From Chitinophaga sp. (GTDB lineage: Bacteria; Bacteroidota; Bacteroidia; Chitinophagales; Chitinophagaceae): a stretch of 64,000 bases of DNA. The first letter of the stretch is position 1. Each line of letters opens with the position of its first letter. The stretch is taken from the NCBI RefSeq assembly GCF_019236475.1, contig NZ_JAFAIX010000003.1, positions 62,001-126,000 on the forward strand, written 5' to 3'. The notes under the pieces are model-generated. The model was not told the origin of the DNA. It did not search any database and saw only the letters and a program-made list of their open reading frames with translations. This document shows, one piece after another, positions 9,465-18,980 of the stretch. Made by a program: the position numbers and the translations under genes.

Positions 9465-10733
9465 TCATTGTTCCTCCTTATTCTGAATGCGTGATACAAT
9501 AATTTTACTTCCTGAGATACTGAAGCGCAACCGGCCGTCCGCTTCCAGTATTTCTATTAATTCCCTGATATTTTCTTTTCGTTCTATATTTCCGGCAAAC
9601 CGAATATCCGTCATATCTCCGCTATAGTCCACACTTACATCGTACCATCTGGAGAGCTGCCGCATAATTGTTTTTATATCTGTAGACCGGAACAGGAACC
9701 TCCCGTTCTTCCACGCAATTTCCGCTTCGATATCGGCTGGTTTGACTTCTAATTTATTGGCCTTGGGATTCCATACCGATTGTTGACCCGGTTTAAGCAG
9801 CACTGCATTCGCTCCTTTTTGCATGCTCACCGAGCCCTCTACCAGTGTGGTTTTCACCGTTTTCTCGTCGTCGTAGGCCATCACATTAAAATGAGTACCC
9901 AAGACCTTTACCTCTCCTTCATCTTCACCTGCACGCTGTATTTTTACCAGAAACGGCCATGCTCCTTTTTCCGCCATACGGTGTGTTACCTCGAAATAAG
10001 CTTCCCCCGACAATACCACTTCACGATAATTATTATTAAAGGATACGGGAAACTTAACAGAGGATGCTGCGTTGAGATAAATGTGGGTACCATCCGACAA
10101 TACAATTTCATATTTACCTCCTTTGGGTGTGGATACGGTATTCCAGATGCTTTCGTTCTGCGCAGTAGCAGCGGCTTTATGATATACCAGTACGCCTTCC
10201 TGCTGCTGTGCAATGAGGCTGCCCCCCTGCAAGGCTACGGTATCTTCAGCGCTATCCTTTAATGTCATTATAGCGCCATTTCCTAATACCAATGTGGCTT
10301 TGTTACCTCCGGGATTAATAGCAACAGTGCTGGCAACCGGTTTATTGGTGATTGCAGGCCTTTCCGGTTGCTGCATATGCAGGCGGATGGCTATCACCAC
10401 AATACCTATCACGGCTACGGCTATACTCAATTGCCAGTAATTCCGCAAATGGAAAATAGAACGATTGGTGGCTACTGATGCTGCTGGCTGCGATAATCCT
10501 GCCGCTGTAAATACCCGTTGTGTAAGCACGTTGGCATCATACTTTTCAATAGCCTGCAGCTCACGCTCCCAGTGTGCAGGATCGCTGATCTGCCGGAATA
10601 TGGCTTCATTTTCCTTATCCGCTGCCACCCATGCATGCAATATTTCCTGGTCTTCCGCTGTTATTTTACCTTCTCTCAATTGCTGTATCAGCGCCGCTAT
10701 ATGCAATGCTTCTTCTATTCTTTCATCATTCAT
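9465..10733 (-). CDS. fecR-like: FecR-family anti-sigma factor (DUF4974 C-terminus)
   Basis: The product has 422 residues. The N-terminal cytoplasmic helical domain (about 1-90) has the typical sigma-binding pattern with LREGKITAEDQEILHAW. One membrane segment follows (about 100-118). The periplasmic part contains the FecR domain (about 195-310, with the hallmark KYEIVLSDGTHIYLNAASSV) and a C-terminal DUF4974-like domain (about 345-418) that resembles STN. It would hold the ECF sigma factor inactive until SusC signals substrate. It is 147 bases downstream of the sigma gene and 139 upstream of susC, the standard order for this system. Confidence 0.95.
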   Translation of the reverse strand: MNDERIEEALHIAALIQQLREGKITAEDQEILHAWVAADKENEAIFRQISDPAHWERELQAIEKYDANVLTQRVFTAAGLSQPAASVATNRSIFHLRNYWQLSIAVAVIGIVVIAIRLHMQQPERPAITNKPVASTVAINPGGNKATLVLGNGAIMTLKDSAEDTVALQGGSLIAQQQEGVLVYHKAAATAQNESIWNTVSTPKGGKYEIVLSDGTHIYLNAASSVKFPVSFNNNYREVVLSGEAYFEVTHRMAEKGAWPFLVKIQRAGEDEGEVKVLGTHFNVMAYDDEKTVKTTLVEGSVSMQKGANAVLLKPGQQSVWNPKANKLEVKPADIEAEIAWKNGRFLFRSTDIKTIMRQLSRWYDVSVDYSGDMTDIRFAGNIERKENIRELIEILEADGRLRFSISGSKIIVSRIQNKEEQ

Positions 10734-10880
10734 GGCCTGTAAAGGAATTTGCTATATATAGTTATAATGCCGCGGATGGCATTTTGTACCATCGGAATAA
10801 ATAATTTTTTTCTATAGAGAATACAAACGCCGGGAGGATATTTAAAAAATGGCGTCGTTAAAGGTAAAAGCCCTTAAGCA

Positions 10881-11462
10881 TTAGCGAAATAGCAATAGTA
10901 AGGCGAGATAAATTTCCAGATGAGACCTGTTGCCCATCTTATTTCGGATAATGGAGAGTGCTTTCGTTTTCTGATTACGAACCGTTTGATCGGAGAGGTT
11001 TAATTGTGTTGCTATTTCCTGGTTACTCAACTGGTGCACATATCCCAGGATAAATACTTCCCGCATTTTGGCGGGCAATTCAGCAATGGCTTTCTGTAAC
11101 TCCACCATCATTTCCGCATAGATCACTTCATCAACAGCCACCGCTGCACTTACTTCGTTAAAAGCTTCGAACTTTCGTTGTTCCCGTTCCCGGTCTCTTA
11201 TATATTGCAGTGAAGCATTTCTGGCAGCTACATAAAAGAAGCGCTTTATATTGCTAAAAGAGTTAAACGTTTCCCGTTTCTGCCATACCTTTAGTAATAC
11301 CTCTGTTACAACGTCTTCCGCCGCTGCGCTATTCATGATCATTCTGTCGGCATAGCGACAAAGCACCGGGCCATAAACACCAATAAGATGACGAAATGCA
11401 GCCTCATCACCTGCCTTCAACCGGTTATAACAACCCTCTTCATCTAATACTTCTAAAACCAT
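10881..11462 (-). CDS. ECF-type RNA polymerase sigma factor
   Basis: The 193-residue product has sigma region 2 (about 25-92, including AAEDVVTEVLLKVW at 47-60 and the RNASLQYIRDRERE promoter-melting region) and region 4 with a helix-turn-helix (about 126-176, LSNQEIATQLNLSDQTVRNQ). A C-terminal hydrophobic tail (LEIYLALLLLF) is common in Bacteroidota ECF factors. It is the first gene of the sigma-fecR-susC-susD-lipoprotein set and should direct RNA polymerase to the susC promoter. Upstream lies the terminator of the hydrolase operon, so the two halves of the locus are transcribed separately. Confidence 0.95.
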   Translation of the reverse strand: MVLEVLDEEGCYNRLKAGDEAAFRHLIGVYGPVLCRYADRMIMNSAAAEDVVTEVLLKVWQKRETFNSFSNIKRFFYVAARNASLQYIRDREREQRKFEAFNEVSAAVAVDEVIYAEMMVELQKAIAELPAKMREVFILGYVHQLSNQEIATQLNLSDQTVRNQKTKALSIIRNKMGNRSHLEIYLALLLLFR

Positions 11463-11687
11463 AGCCTGGCCAGCACCTTAAGTTAGTAAATTAAAAAAAT
11501 ATGCATTTCCAGTTAATTGAAAAAACTGCCAGATAAGGTCAGTCAGACATGTCTCTTTGTAGCTGCTGTTTTTCTTTCGCTAGGATAAAATCGCAATGTT
11601 CACTAAAGTATCGGGCGACACTCTATAAAACTACATCAAAATTGATTTATTTATATTTTTTTTTACCGACACAGGCACTTTTAATAG

Positions 11688-11719
11688 CTAAAAAAGCCTC
11701 CCGAAAAAACGGGAGGCTT
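11688..11719 (-). terminator. Rho-independent terminator after the GH43 gene
   Basis: A perfect 10-bp GC-rich stem (11694-11703 with 11710-11719) with an A/T hexaloop is followed on the minus strand by a T run. It ends the GH2-GH35-GH43 transcript 39 bases after the GH43 stop. The remaining bases between this hairpin and the sigma gene hold no visible gene. Confidence 0.85.
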
Positions 11720-11757
11720 ATACTTAGTGATTCAACAGGTTACTAGAAAACAAGCCT

Positions 11758-13362
11758 TTACTGCGAACCGCCACTAAAGTGGAACCAGTTAACATCAGCA
11801 TAACCACCTGCATGTTCCTGCATCGTATTGAAATTAAACAGGGCAAAACGGTTCGCCGTCCATGGAAGACCCAGTCCCATTTTCAACTGATTGCCAAAAG
11901 GAATAAAATGTTTACCATCCAGGCTATACGAAAAGTTAACAGTAAATCCGGTATGCGTTGCGGCAGCACTAAACCAGATTTTTGTCTGTAATACACCTGT
12001 GATACTATCCACCACTTTACCATCATTCACCATTATCAAAGTAGCATTACCTCCCTCTTTTCTGACACCAATAAAAGCATATGGCTCCTCAAAAACACCC
12101 AATCCACTCACATCACCATTCTTTAATCCTTTAATATCCATTTCTACAATACCCATGCTGGATGGGCCCTGCACTCGCTGTGTAAGCGTGTTGCGTGCCT
12201 CTTTTATTTTTCTTGCATAAGAGGCATGCAAGCGCAAAAATCCTTTTCGCTCGGTAAGCGACCATTTACTATTGTCAGGGTTGTGATTCCATTGCCATTG
12301 CAGTCCCAACTGACTTGTATTGAACTCATCTGAAGTAGCTGGAACCGTTATAGGGAATGTTTTACCTACATCCGGTTTTTTCCCGATAATATATCCTTTT
12401 CCGTTTTCTCCCAGTATGGGCCATCCATCTACCCATGTAACAGGCAACAGGTGCGGTACCCTTCCAATAGGACCACGATCCTGCATAATGATAAACCACC
12501 AGTCACCATTTTTCAGTTGTACCATGCCTCCCTGATGAAGACCATTATTGGGGTATGAGCTTTCATCCTGATAAATGATTTTTGATTCATAAGGTCCGTT
12601 AATATTTTTGCTGCGCAGACAAACCTGCCATCCTTCTGTACCACCGGCAGGATTGGTGATATAATAGTAGCCATTGATTTTGTAAACATGAGACCCTTCC
12701 ATGCCATAACTTTCATTGGGCGCTGAAGATCCCTGTGGACGTTTAATTCCCCCCTGCCAGATCTTCACCGCCTTTCCCTTCACCGACAGTGCGTCGGATG
12801 CGAGTTCGGTCAGGTAGAGTGTCCCTTGTCCATGTACAACATATACTTTTCCGTCATCATCAAAAAACAATCCCGGGTCATACAGGAACTCGGGAAAAAT
12901 TGTCCGCTTCCAGGGACCTTTCACATCTTTTGCAGTGCAGATAGAAAAATTCCCCTTCTCTGTACCCCATCCATAAGGCGTACAAAATCCAACGTAGAAA
13001 AGACCATTATGATGTCTGATGGTAGCTGCCCAGGAACCATTCAGGTATAGCGTGCCACCTTTCATATCATATCTGGGATCTTCGTCATAGCGATCTACTG
13101 CATAACCAGCCATTTCCCAGTTTACCAGATCTTTGGAGCGTAATATAGGGCAGCCGGGAACATAGTGCATACTGGTGGATATCAGATAAAACCAGTCGCC
13201 CACACGGATTACATCCGGATCGGGCCAATCGCCCCATAAGAGAGGATTCTTAAATGTTCCGTTGCCATTATCAGCGGTCCATTCATGTGAACTATTCGCC
13301 TTTTGCGCGAAAATCGTACATGGCGTGAATAAAAAAAATAGGATGAATATTTTCCTCATCAT
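11758..13362 (-). CDS. Exported GH43 glycosidase (alpha-L-arabinofuranosidase / beta-xylosidase type)
   Basis: The 534-residue product has a Sec signal peptide (cleavage near TIFAQ, residue 20). The five-bladed propeller carries all three GH43 acidic residues: general base Asp48 in WPDPD, pKa modulator Asp162 in YDPGLF, and acid Glu222 in GMEGSH. A C-terminal beta-sandwich (about 340-530) is typical of larger GH43 enzymes. The sequence around the base resembles the GH43 subfamily found in xyloglucan utilisation loci, but subfamily assignment needs a search. It starts 6 bases after the GH35 gene, so the two are one operon. Expected role: removing terminal arabinofuranose or xylose from imported or surface oligosaccharides in the periplasm. 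Confidence 0.9.
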   Translation of the reverse strand: MMRKIFILFFLFTPCTIFAQKANSSHEWTADNGNGTFKNPLLWGDWPDPDVIRVGDWFYLISTSMHYVPGCPILRSKDLVNWEMAGYAVDRYDEDPRYDMKGGTLYLNGSWAATIRHHNGLFYVGFCTPYGWGTEKGNFSICTAKDVKGPWKRTIFPEFLYDPGLFFDDDGKVYVVHGQGTLYLTELASDALSVKGKAVKIWQGGIKRPQGSSAPNESYGMEGSHVYKINGYYYITNPAGGTEGWQVCLRSKNINGPYESKIIYQDESSYPNNGLHQGGMVQLKNGDWWFIIMQDRGPIGRVPHLLPVTWVDGWPILGENGKGYIIGKKPDVGKTFPITVPATSDEFNTSQLGLQWQWNHNPDNSKWSLTERKGFLRLHASYARKIKEARNTLTQRVQGPSSMGIVEMDIKGLKNGDVSGLGVFEEPYAFIGVRKEGGNATLIMVNDGKVVDSITGVLQTKIWFSAAATHTGFTVNFSYSLDGKHFIPFGNQLKMGLGLPWTANRFALFNFNTMQEHAGGYADVNWFHFSGGSQ

Positions 13363-13368
13363 GACTGA

Positions 13369-15846
13369 TTACTTTACGGTTTTAAATGCGGCATCCTCCG
13401 GGCAAGGTCTGATTTCTACAGCATGGAGTTCCGCGCCATTAATGGTCTGCCTAAGCCCCAATACGAGTACATTCTTTTTCTTCTCCCCCATATTCAACCA
13501 GCATTCAGGAAGCCAGAATTCCCGTTGTGGGCCTGCTTCCCAGTGCCGGCCAATGTTATGTCCATTCAGCCACATGTATCCGTTACCGGAGGCATTGATC
13601 CTTGCCATCCAAGGTAGCCATACGCCGGAAGGAGTATCCGGCAGATAGAACTCAATGCGGTACCAGGTAAACAAACCTGTTTGCGTTCCTTTAGGTTGCA
13701 CCCCATTTCCTTTACGGGGTATTTCACCGGTGGTATCCAATGCAATTCGTTCCCAAGTGGAAGCATCAAAGATGGGTTGACAATAATTTTGTGTAACACC
13801 TGCTACGTCAGCCGCATATTCCCAATTTAATGGATGCGATAACAGTGTATCCGTCACCGATAGCCCCGCAGTGCTGATACCTGCGCCTTCCTCCATGGGC
13901 ACATACCCGTGTGCATGACCCAAATTTTCATAGGCCACCACTATTTCATTCGGCCCTTCTTTCAGGAGCCCGGATACATCAAAGCGGTTATCAAATTCAT
14001 TGGATTGAATACGTTCCCCGGCACCCCGTGTTACCCAGGTCTGTGCATCCGCTTTCTCGGGGAAAAGCCTTTTGGCTGGTTGTCCGTTTACGGTAACAGA
14101 TACAATATCCCTTGTGAACATGTTAAATAGCAAGTATTTCTCCGTGGCCACTGCCTGGGATGACAATCGGAAGGATGTCCGGTACAGACTGTACCTGAAA
14201 TCATTAATATCCAATGCAGGCAATGAAGTAGCCGCTGGTAAAGGTTTCCATACTGCTTTACTTACCGGATCTTCCGTATGCATGGCAACAGCAATACGTA
14301 CCGGTTGTAGACTCACCTCAGGACGAACATACGGATTAGTCGTTTTAGGCCACCACTCACCTTTCTCCGGCGCTACACCAGGAGGTATCACCAGCACCCG
14401 TGCGCCAAGAGCCGGCAGATCTGCAGCTACAGTAAACGTACCTGTTAACGCAGAAGTGGTGGAAGATGTATCCGCATCTTTTATCAGTACTTTTTCTCCA
14501 TACTGATTAATGTTATACATCGGGGCAGTAGGTTTACCTATCTTTCCCGGAATTAGTGTCACCATTCCCTGCACGGCATGATTCGGATCAGTATTATGGA
14601 GAAACACAAACCGGGTACCGTCAGCGGCTATACGTACACCACCGAAAATTTTTCCGGGCGCCTGCAACTCACAAGGACCACCTGTAGCACGTGCAAGCTG
14701 TTTACCATACTGACGGATAAACGCACCTATATTTTTTGCCACCTCATACTTAGCACCTACAGCACCATCTTCTTTGATAGCGGCATTATAATCATAGCTG
14801 GTCGTCATCCCTCTGGCACCCCAACCGGCAAAATGAGTACCGCCATAAAACATGTAGTAATTCAGTCCGGTAGCCCCTCCCAACATCGACATCAGACTAA
14901 TGGCATTCAAATGCCGGTCGTCGGAATAATGCCCTTCGCTCAAACGTTGTGTCACCAGCGAAAACCAACCTCCCTGTAATTCTGTTACAAAACCAGGAGC
15001 ATTTGACTGGACCTTCCGCAGGTTTACCATCCGACGCGCGCAACTGGGCGCTTCTGTAAGTCCTACATAATAATTATCACAATCAAATACCTGTGACAAC
15101 TCCGGATCTTTACTGGCACGACATTCCTGTGTAAGACACGTAAACAATGGTACATCTATGCCATTGCTTTTTGCCGACCGATACAACGATTTTAGGAGCA
15201 CTTCCTTATCCAGTGTACCATGTGCATCATATTCATTTTCCAATTGAAAAAGGATAATTCCTTTCTGCCCTTTCTTTTTCCTGGTAAGTTGCTCCCCTGC
15301 CACGGCCCGCGATACCGCGTCTATCCAATGTACTGACCATTTGATATGTTCCGGATCTGCACTACGCAACCAGAGATCACCTTTACCTGGCCCCAATAAA
15401 CTGATCCAACGGGGATATCCTCCACCCGACCACTCAGCACAGAGGAATGGCCCAGGGCGTACTATAGTATAAAGGCCAAATTCTTCCTGCGCCATTTTCA
15501 ACCAGGCCTTCAGATCACTAAAATTAAATTTCGACCTGTCACTGATATCTTTAGGCATACTGCGTTCATGCCAGTTCCAGGGAATATAGGTTTCCACCGT
15601 ATTAAACCCTGCCTCCTTTATTTTTCTGAAACGATCCCTCCAGAGTTCCTGCGGACAACGGAAATAATGAAAAGCCGCACTATAAATAAATACATCCTTT
15701 CCATCAATAGTCATACAGTCGCCATCATAGCGAATCCTGTCGGGATGCGGAAAGTACTTCGTCTTAACTGTATCCTGGCTCATTGCGCTACCATAAGTAG
15801 TCACATAAACCATCAACAGGAGTACAAGATGTAATATGCTTCTCAT
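13369..15846 (-). CDS. Exported GH35 beta-galactosidase
   Basis: The 825-residue product has a signal peptide (cleavage near SAMSQ, about 24). The TIM-barrel shows the GH35 signature VRPGPFLCAEWSGGGYP (129-145), the acid/base Glu205 in QLENEYD and the nucleophile Glu289 in FVTELQGGWF. Downstream beta-sandwich domains end with the jelly-roll NGHNIGRHWEAGPQREFWLP typical of the family. It should hydrolyse terminal beta-galactose. It is the middle gene of GH2-GH35-GH43: 137 bases after GH2 and 6 bases before GH43. Confidence 0.93.
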   Translation of the reverse strand: MRSILHLVLLLMVYVTTYGSAMSQDTVKTKYFPHPDRIRYDGDCMTIDGKDVFIYSAAFHYFRCPQELWRDRFRKIKEAGFNTVETYIPWNWHERSMPKDISDRSKFNFSDLKAWLKMAQEEFGLYTIVRPGPFLCAEWSGGGYPRWISLLGPGKGDLWLRSADPEHIKWSVHWIDAVSRAVAGEQLTRKKKGQKGIILFQLENEYDAHGTLDKEVLLKSLYRSAKSNGIDVPLFTCLTQECRASKDPELSQVFDCDNYYVGLTEAPSCARRMVNLRKVQSNAPGFVTELQGGWFSLVTQRLSEGHYSDDRHLNAISLMSMLGGATGLNYYMFYGGTHFAGWGARGMTTSYDYNAAIKEDGAVGAKYEVAKNIGAFIRQYGKQLARATGGPCELQAPGKIFGGVRIAADGTRFVFLHNTDPNHAVQGMVTLIPGKIGKPTAPMYNINQYGEKVLIKDADTSSTTSALTGTFTVAADLPALGARVLVIPPGVAPEKGEWWPKTTNPYVRPEVSLQPVRIAVAMHTEDPVSKAVWKPLPAATSLPALDINDFRYSLYRTSFRLSSQAVATEKYLLFNMFTRDIVSVTVNGQPAKRLFPEKADAQTWVTRGAGERIQSNEFDNRFDVSGLLKEGPNEIVVAYENLGHAHGYVPMEEGAGISTAGLSVTDTLLSHPLNWEYAADVAGVTQNYCQPIFDASTWERIALDTTGEIPRKGNGVQPKGTQTGLFTWYRIEFYLPDTPSGVWLPWMARINASGNGYMWLNGHNIGRHWEAGPQREFWLPECWLNMGEKKKNVLVLGLRQTINGAELHAVEIRPCPEDAAFKTVK

Positions 15847-15983
15847 TTAATACTTATTTAAAACTTACATTTCACGGAAAACCTATTGGTAATTGTTGTC
15901 TTTATAACGCTGGCATTGGCATTATTCCGGCGCCAATTTTGTCGCCAGCTTCCAGGTGAAATTTCAAAACAAAAATCTTTATA

Positions 15984-18509
15984 TCATTTGCCACTAGCCT
16001 TCAGCAAAAATGGCTGGCTTTTAAGCCCTCCTGCAGTAGCCTGCACTATAATAGCATTTTTGCTTTCTCCGGATTGTACGATAAAAGTGGCAATACCTGC
16101 TTCTGCGTCTACAGTAGCAGGACTCAATAAGCGCGCATCTCCCGTGATACTGATGTTTACTGGCTGATGTGTATCCCACAACAGTTGCCCTTTTTCATCA
16201 GTGATATGTGCATATACAAATATCATATCACCACCTGCCTGAAATGGTTTACCATTAATCCCTGCTTCGAGCTGTATTTTTGCCGGCTTGCCAGGAGTAG
16301 ATATGCTGTAGTCCGTCACCGGCTTTCCTCCGGCCAGCCCTATAGCTTTAAGCGTACCCGGAACAAAACCGTTTATACTAAAGGTAAACGGCGGATGCAG
16401 TAGGTTACTTGCATTGCCACCATCAAAACCGTGTCCCTGCGGACTATAGTCGTTATGCTCTGTTTCAGGACCATGATCCGGTTTTTGTGTTGCTATCAAT
16501 TTATCATTAAGATAGAGAGACACTTCTTCACAGTTACTATATACCACCACTTTAGAAGGGTCTGATTGGGAATTCCAGTTAGACGCAATAAACACCATAG
16601 GGCCGCTGGCAAAAGGTAACATAGGGTTCAGTGCCAATGGCTGCTGGCTTTTGTACATATAGTAACTGTATTTTGGTATGCGAAATATGTCTGCCACACC
16701 CCATCCTTCAATACCTACTACAACACCCGCCAGGCCGTCATAAAAAGCCCAGTTAAGATCGCCCAAGGCCCGTGGATAAATCTTCCGGTTTTTATTATGC
16801 GACCATTGAAGATTCCAGGCCTGTGCCAGCAAACCTGCTTCTCCAGTACTTCTCAGTTGGCGACTGGTACTGTTACCTCCTCCGAATTCATAATCGCCAT
16901 ACTCCCTGATCAGGAATGCGTGATCGGGATAAGTGGTATTGTTGCGGGCACCAGGATCTCCATTCCAGTCATCGTAAGGCACATCATAACATGCTTTGGT
17001 AAAATAGGAATCTCCACTGGTAAAGAAGTTTTTTCCGCCTCTCCATTCACTGCGGGCTACTTCTGCCTGGCGACAACGAAATGCTGCCGATGGATAGGTT
17101 TCATTCAGGCTCACCTCCCACAGCACAACGCTGGGATGATTACGGTCTCTCCGTACCATTTGGCGTATATCCCTCATCACATTGTCTTCAAAGGCCGGGT
17201 TCTTATTAAAGTACTGCCAACCAGGAATACAGTTGATGATCAGTATTCCTAACTCATCAGCGGCATCCATAAAAGAGGGATCAGGTGGATAATGGGCGGC
17301 GCGTACAGCATTCATCCCCGCTGCTTTGATCAGCCATGCATCACGGTAAGATGCCTGATCTGAAATAGCATTTCCGATATAAGGATAATTCTGGTGCCGG
17401 TTAGTACCTGCAATCCGGAAAGGTTCACCATTGATCAACAGCCCTTTTTGGGCGCTGATATCAAAACTTCGTATGCCTATTTGCGTTATCTGCTCATCCA
17501 CCATCTCTTTACCACGGAAGATCCTTGTTCTGAGATGATACAAATAAGGATGGTCTGGATGCCAGAGTGAAGGCCGCAATACAGTCAACTGCTGTAGGTA
17601 ATGATTCTCGGCGCCAGCGGAAAGGCTATAGGGTGTTGATTTTTCAATAGCCACGCTCTTACCGCTTTTATCAATAATTGCCTGTTCAATGAAAAAAGTT
17701 TGCGGCTGATCACTATTATTTTCCAGGTGCGTTTGTACCTCCACGGTAGCCTGTTCTTTGGCAACAGTCGGGTAAGTCACGAAGATGCCACCTCCTGCTA
17801 TTTTGTTGGCAGTAATACTGCTGGAAATATGAAGAGGATTGCGGATATGCAACCATACATCCCTGTAAATTCCTGAATAATAGATAAAATCCATTTTCCC
17901 CACCGGCTTTCCTGGGGGAACCACTGGATTAGCTTTATTGTTGAGTTTTACCAACACCATATTCTCCGCGCCATATCTTGCTACATCCGTGAAATCTACC
18001 TCAAAGGGCAGGTAACCGCCTGTGAAACGGCCCATGTATTTTCCATTTATCCATACCTGCATTACCTGCATCGCACCTTCAAATACTATGGTTAGACGTT
18101 TGCCTTTCCAGGCGGGAGCCACTTCAAATTTTTTCTGGTAGTAAGCCACTCCTTCCCGCGGTTTAACAATCACCAACGGTTCCGGGAATGCAGTATGGGG
18201 CAGTGATACGGGATACCATTGACGATCTTTCAGCGCCGACCATTGCTTGTCGATCGCTGTATCCATTGCCTGGATACCCTCAGTTTCATTTGTTTGTTCA
18301 ATCAGGAACTGATCGCTCCAATTTATACCCAATCGCCGGAAAGAGTCTACTTTCTCACTGCTGGCAAATTCAACTGCGGTAAATTTCCAGCCAGTATTAA
18401 ATGAGCGTACCTGTGCATTTCCCGGACTACTTGTTAACAATATGATTAATATGCTGAGCCAACCGGCAACAGCAGTCGTTCTTTCAAACATCAAACTATT
18501 TGATTTCAT
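15984..18509 (-). CDS. Exported GH2 beta-galactosidase-type enzyme with C-terminal DUF4982-like region
   Basis: The 841-residue product has a hydrophobic signal peptide (cleavage near GNAQ, about 33). Then come a GH2 sugar-binding jelly roll (about 34-225), an Ig-like domain (about 228-350) and a TIM barrel starting GEPFRIAGTNRHQNYPYIGN. The acid/base is Glu470 in VSLNETYPS and the nucleophile Glu536 in LIREYGDYEF. C-terminal Ig-like domains (about 640-841) resemble DUF4982-containing GH2 proteins. Galactosidase is the likeliest activity given the GH35 neighbour, but GH2 also contains glucuronidases, mannosidases and arabinosidases. It is the first gene of the three-hydrolase operon. Confidence 0.9.
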   Translation of the reverse strand: MKSNSLMFERTTAVAGWLSILIILLTSSPGNAQVRSFNTGWKFTAVEFASSEKVDSFRRLGINWSDQFLIEQTNETEGIQAMDTAIDKQWSALKDRQWYPVSLPHTAFPEPLVIVKPREGVAYYQKKFEVAPAWKGKRLTIVFEGAMQVMQVWINGKYMGRFTGGYLPFEVDFTDVARYGAENMVLVKLNNKANPVVPPGKPVGKMDFIYYSGIYRDVWLHIRNPLHISSSITANKIAGGGIFVTYPTVAKEQATVEVQTHLENNSDQPQTFFIEQAIIDKSGKSVAIEKSTPYSLSAGAENHYLQQLTVLRPSLWHPDHPYLYHLRTRIFRGKEMVDEQITQIGIRSFDISAQKGLLINGEPFRIAGTNRHQNYPYIGNAISDQASYRDAWLIKAAGMNAVRAAHYPPDPSFMDAADELGILIINCIPGWQYFNKNPAFEDNVMRDIRQMVRRDRNHPSVVLWEVSLNETYPSAAFRCRQAEVARSEWRGGKNFFTSGDSYFTKACYDVPYDDWNGDPGARNNTTYPDHAFLIREYGDYEFGGGNSTSRQLRSTGEAGLLAQAWNLQWSHNKNRKIYPRALGDLNWAFYDGLAGVVVGIEGWGVADIFRIPKYSYYMYKSQQPLALNPMLPFASGPMVFIASNWNSQSDPSKVVVYSNCEEVSLYLNDKLIATQKPDHGPETEHNDYSPQGHGFDGGNASNLLHPPFTFSINGFVPGTLKAIGLAGGKPVTDYSISTPGKPAKIQLEAGINGKPFQAGGDMIFVYAHITDEKGQLLWDTHQPVNISITGDARLLSPATVDAEAGIATFIVQSGESKNAIIVQATAGGLKSQPFLLKASGK

Positions 18510-18819
18510 TGCTGCAATAAAAAATTATGCGCACCACCTTGCGGTCAGTTGTTTGGCAATAGTGCAGGCAAAATATCCCTGCCAACCACACCAAAGTGGT
18601 TGCATTCAATAATAATTGGTGTTTTTAATCGATAACGTATCCTGGCCGGGAAAACTATTATCCTTGAATAATAGCAAGGAGCACGTTATGCTAAATGTTC
18701 ACTGGTTGTATCTGTATTATATAAACGGAAATATCAGGTTGACGAAGGTGCAAAAAATTCCTCATTTTTCTCTCCAACAAATTGACCATTTCATATACTA
18801 ATTTTGCAGGGGGAGATAA
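18510..18819. other. Intergenic region upstream of the GH2 gene
   Basis: About 310 bases with no credible gene. It contains a 7-bp inverted repeat with 6-base spacer (CAACCAC at 18583-18589, GTGGTTG at 18596-18602), about 75 bases upstream of the GH2 start. That is a possible operator for the hydrolase operon. No exact TAnnTTTG box lies close to the GH2 start. The right end runs into the ChrB remnant. Confidence 0.5.
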
Positions 18820-18978
18820 AATCTCTTCCCCCTGGATGGGATTTCTGCATGTTGGATCACCCGTGAACGCCCTAAAATTGACCGACTGGCATGCCCCTGG
18901 CTGATTAAAAGGTTTGTGGACTTCGATGCCCAGTTTATGTATCAGATGCTGAAACTATTGCTCAAGTCTGTCCTTTAA
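18820..18978 (+). pseudogene. Remnant of a chromate resistance protein ChrB-like gene
   Basis: The plus-strand frame starting after a stop at 18817 has no start codon. From 18853 it encodes WITRERPKIDRLACPWLIK followed by RFVDFDAQFMY. This is the N-terminal hallmark of the ChrB/chromate-resistance exported protein family (W-[IV]-T-R-x-R-P-x-[IV]-D-R-x-A-x-x-W-L-I-x-R-F). After about 35 matching residues the frame ends at TAA (18976-18978), whereas ChrB proteins are far longer. The fragment therefore lacks both its start and most of its body. It abuts the DUF1345 gene, which reads the other way, and appears to be a deletion scar. Confidence 0.8.
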
Positions 18979-18980
18979 CA

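Noticed and set aside
11549..11746. 65-codon plus-strand frame upstream of the GH43 terminator
   Set aside because: It crosses the terminator hairpin, has low-complexity composition and no homologous look.
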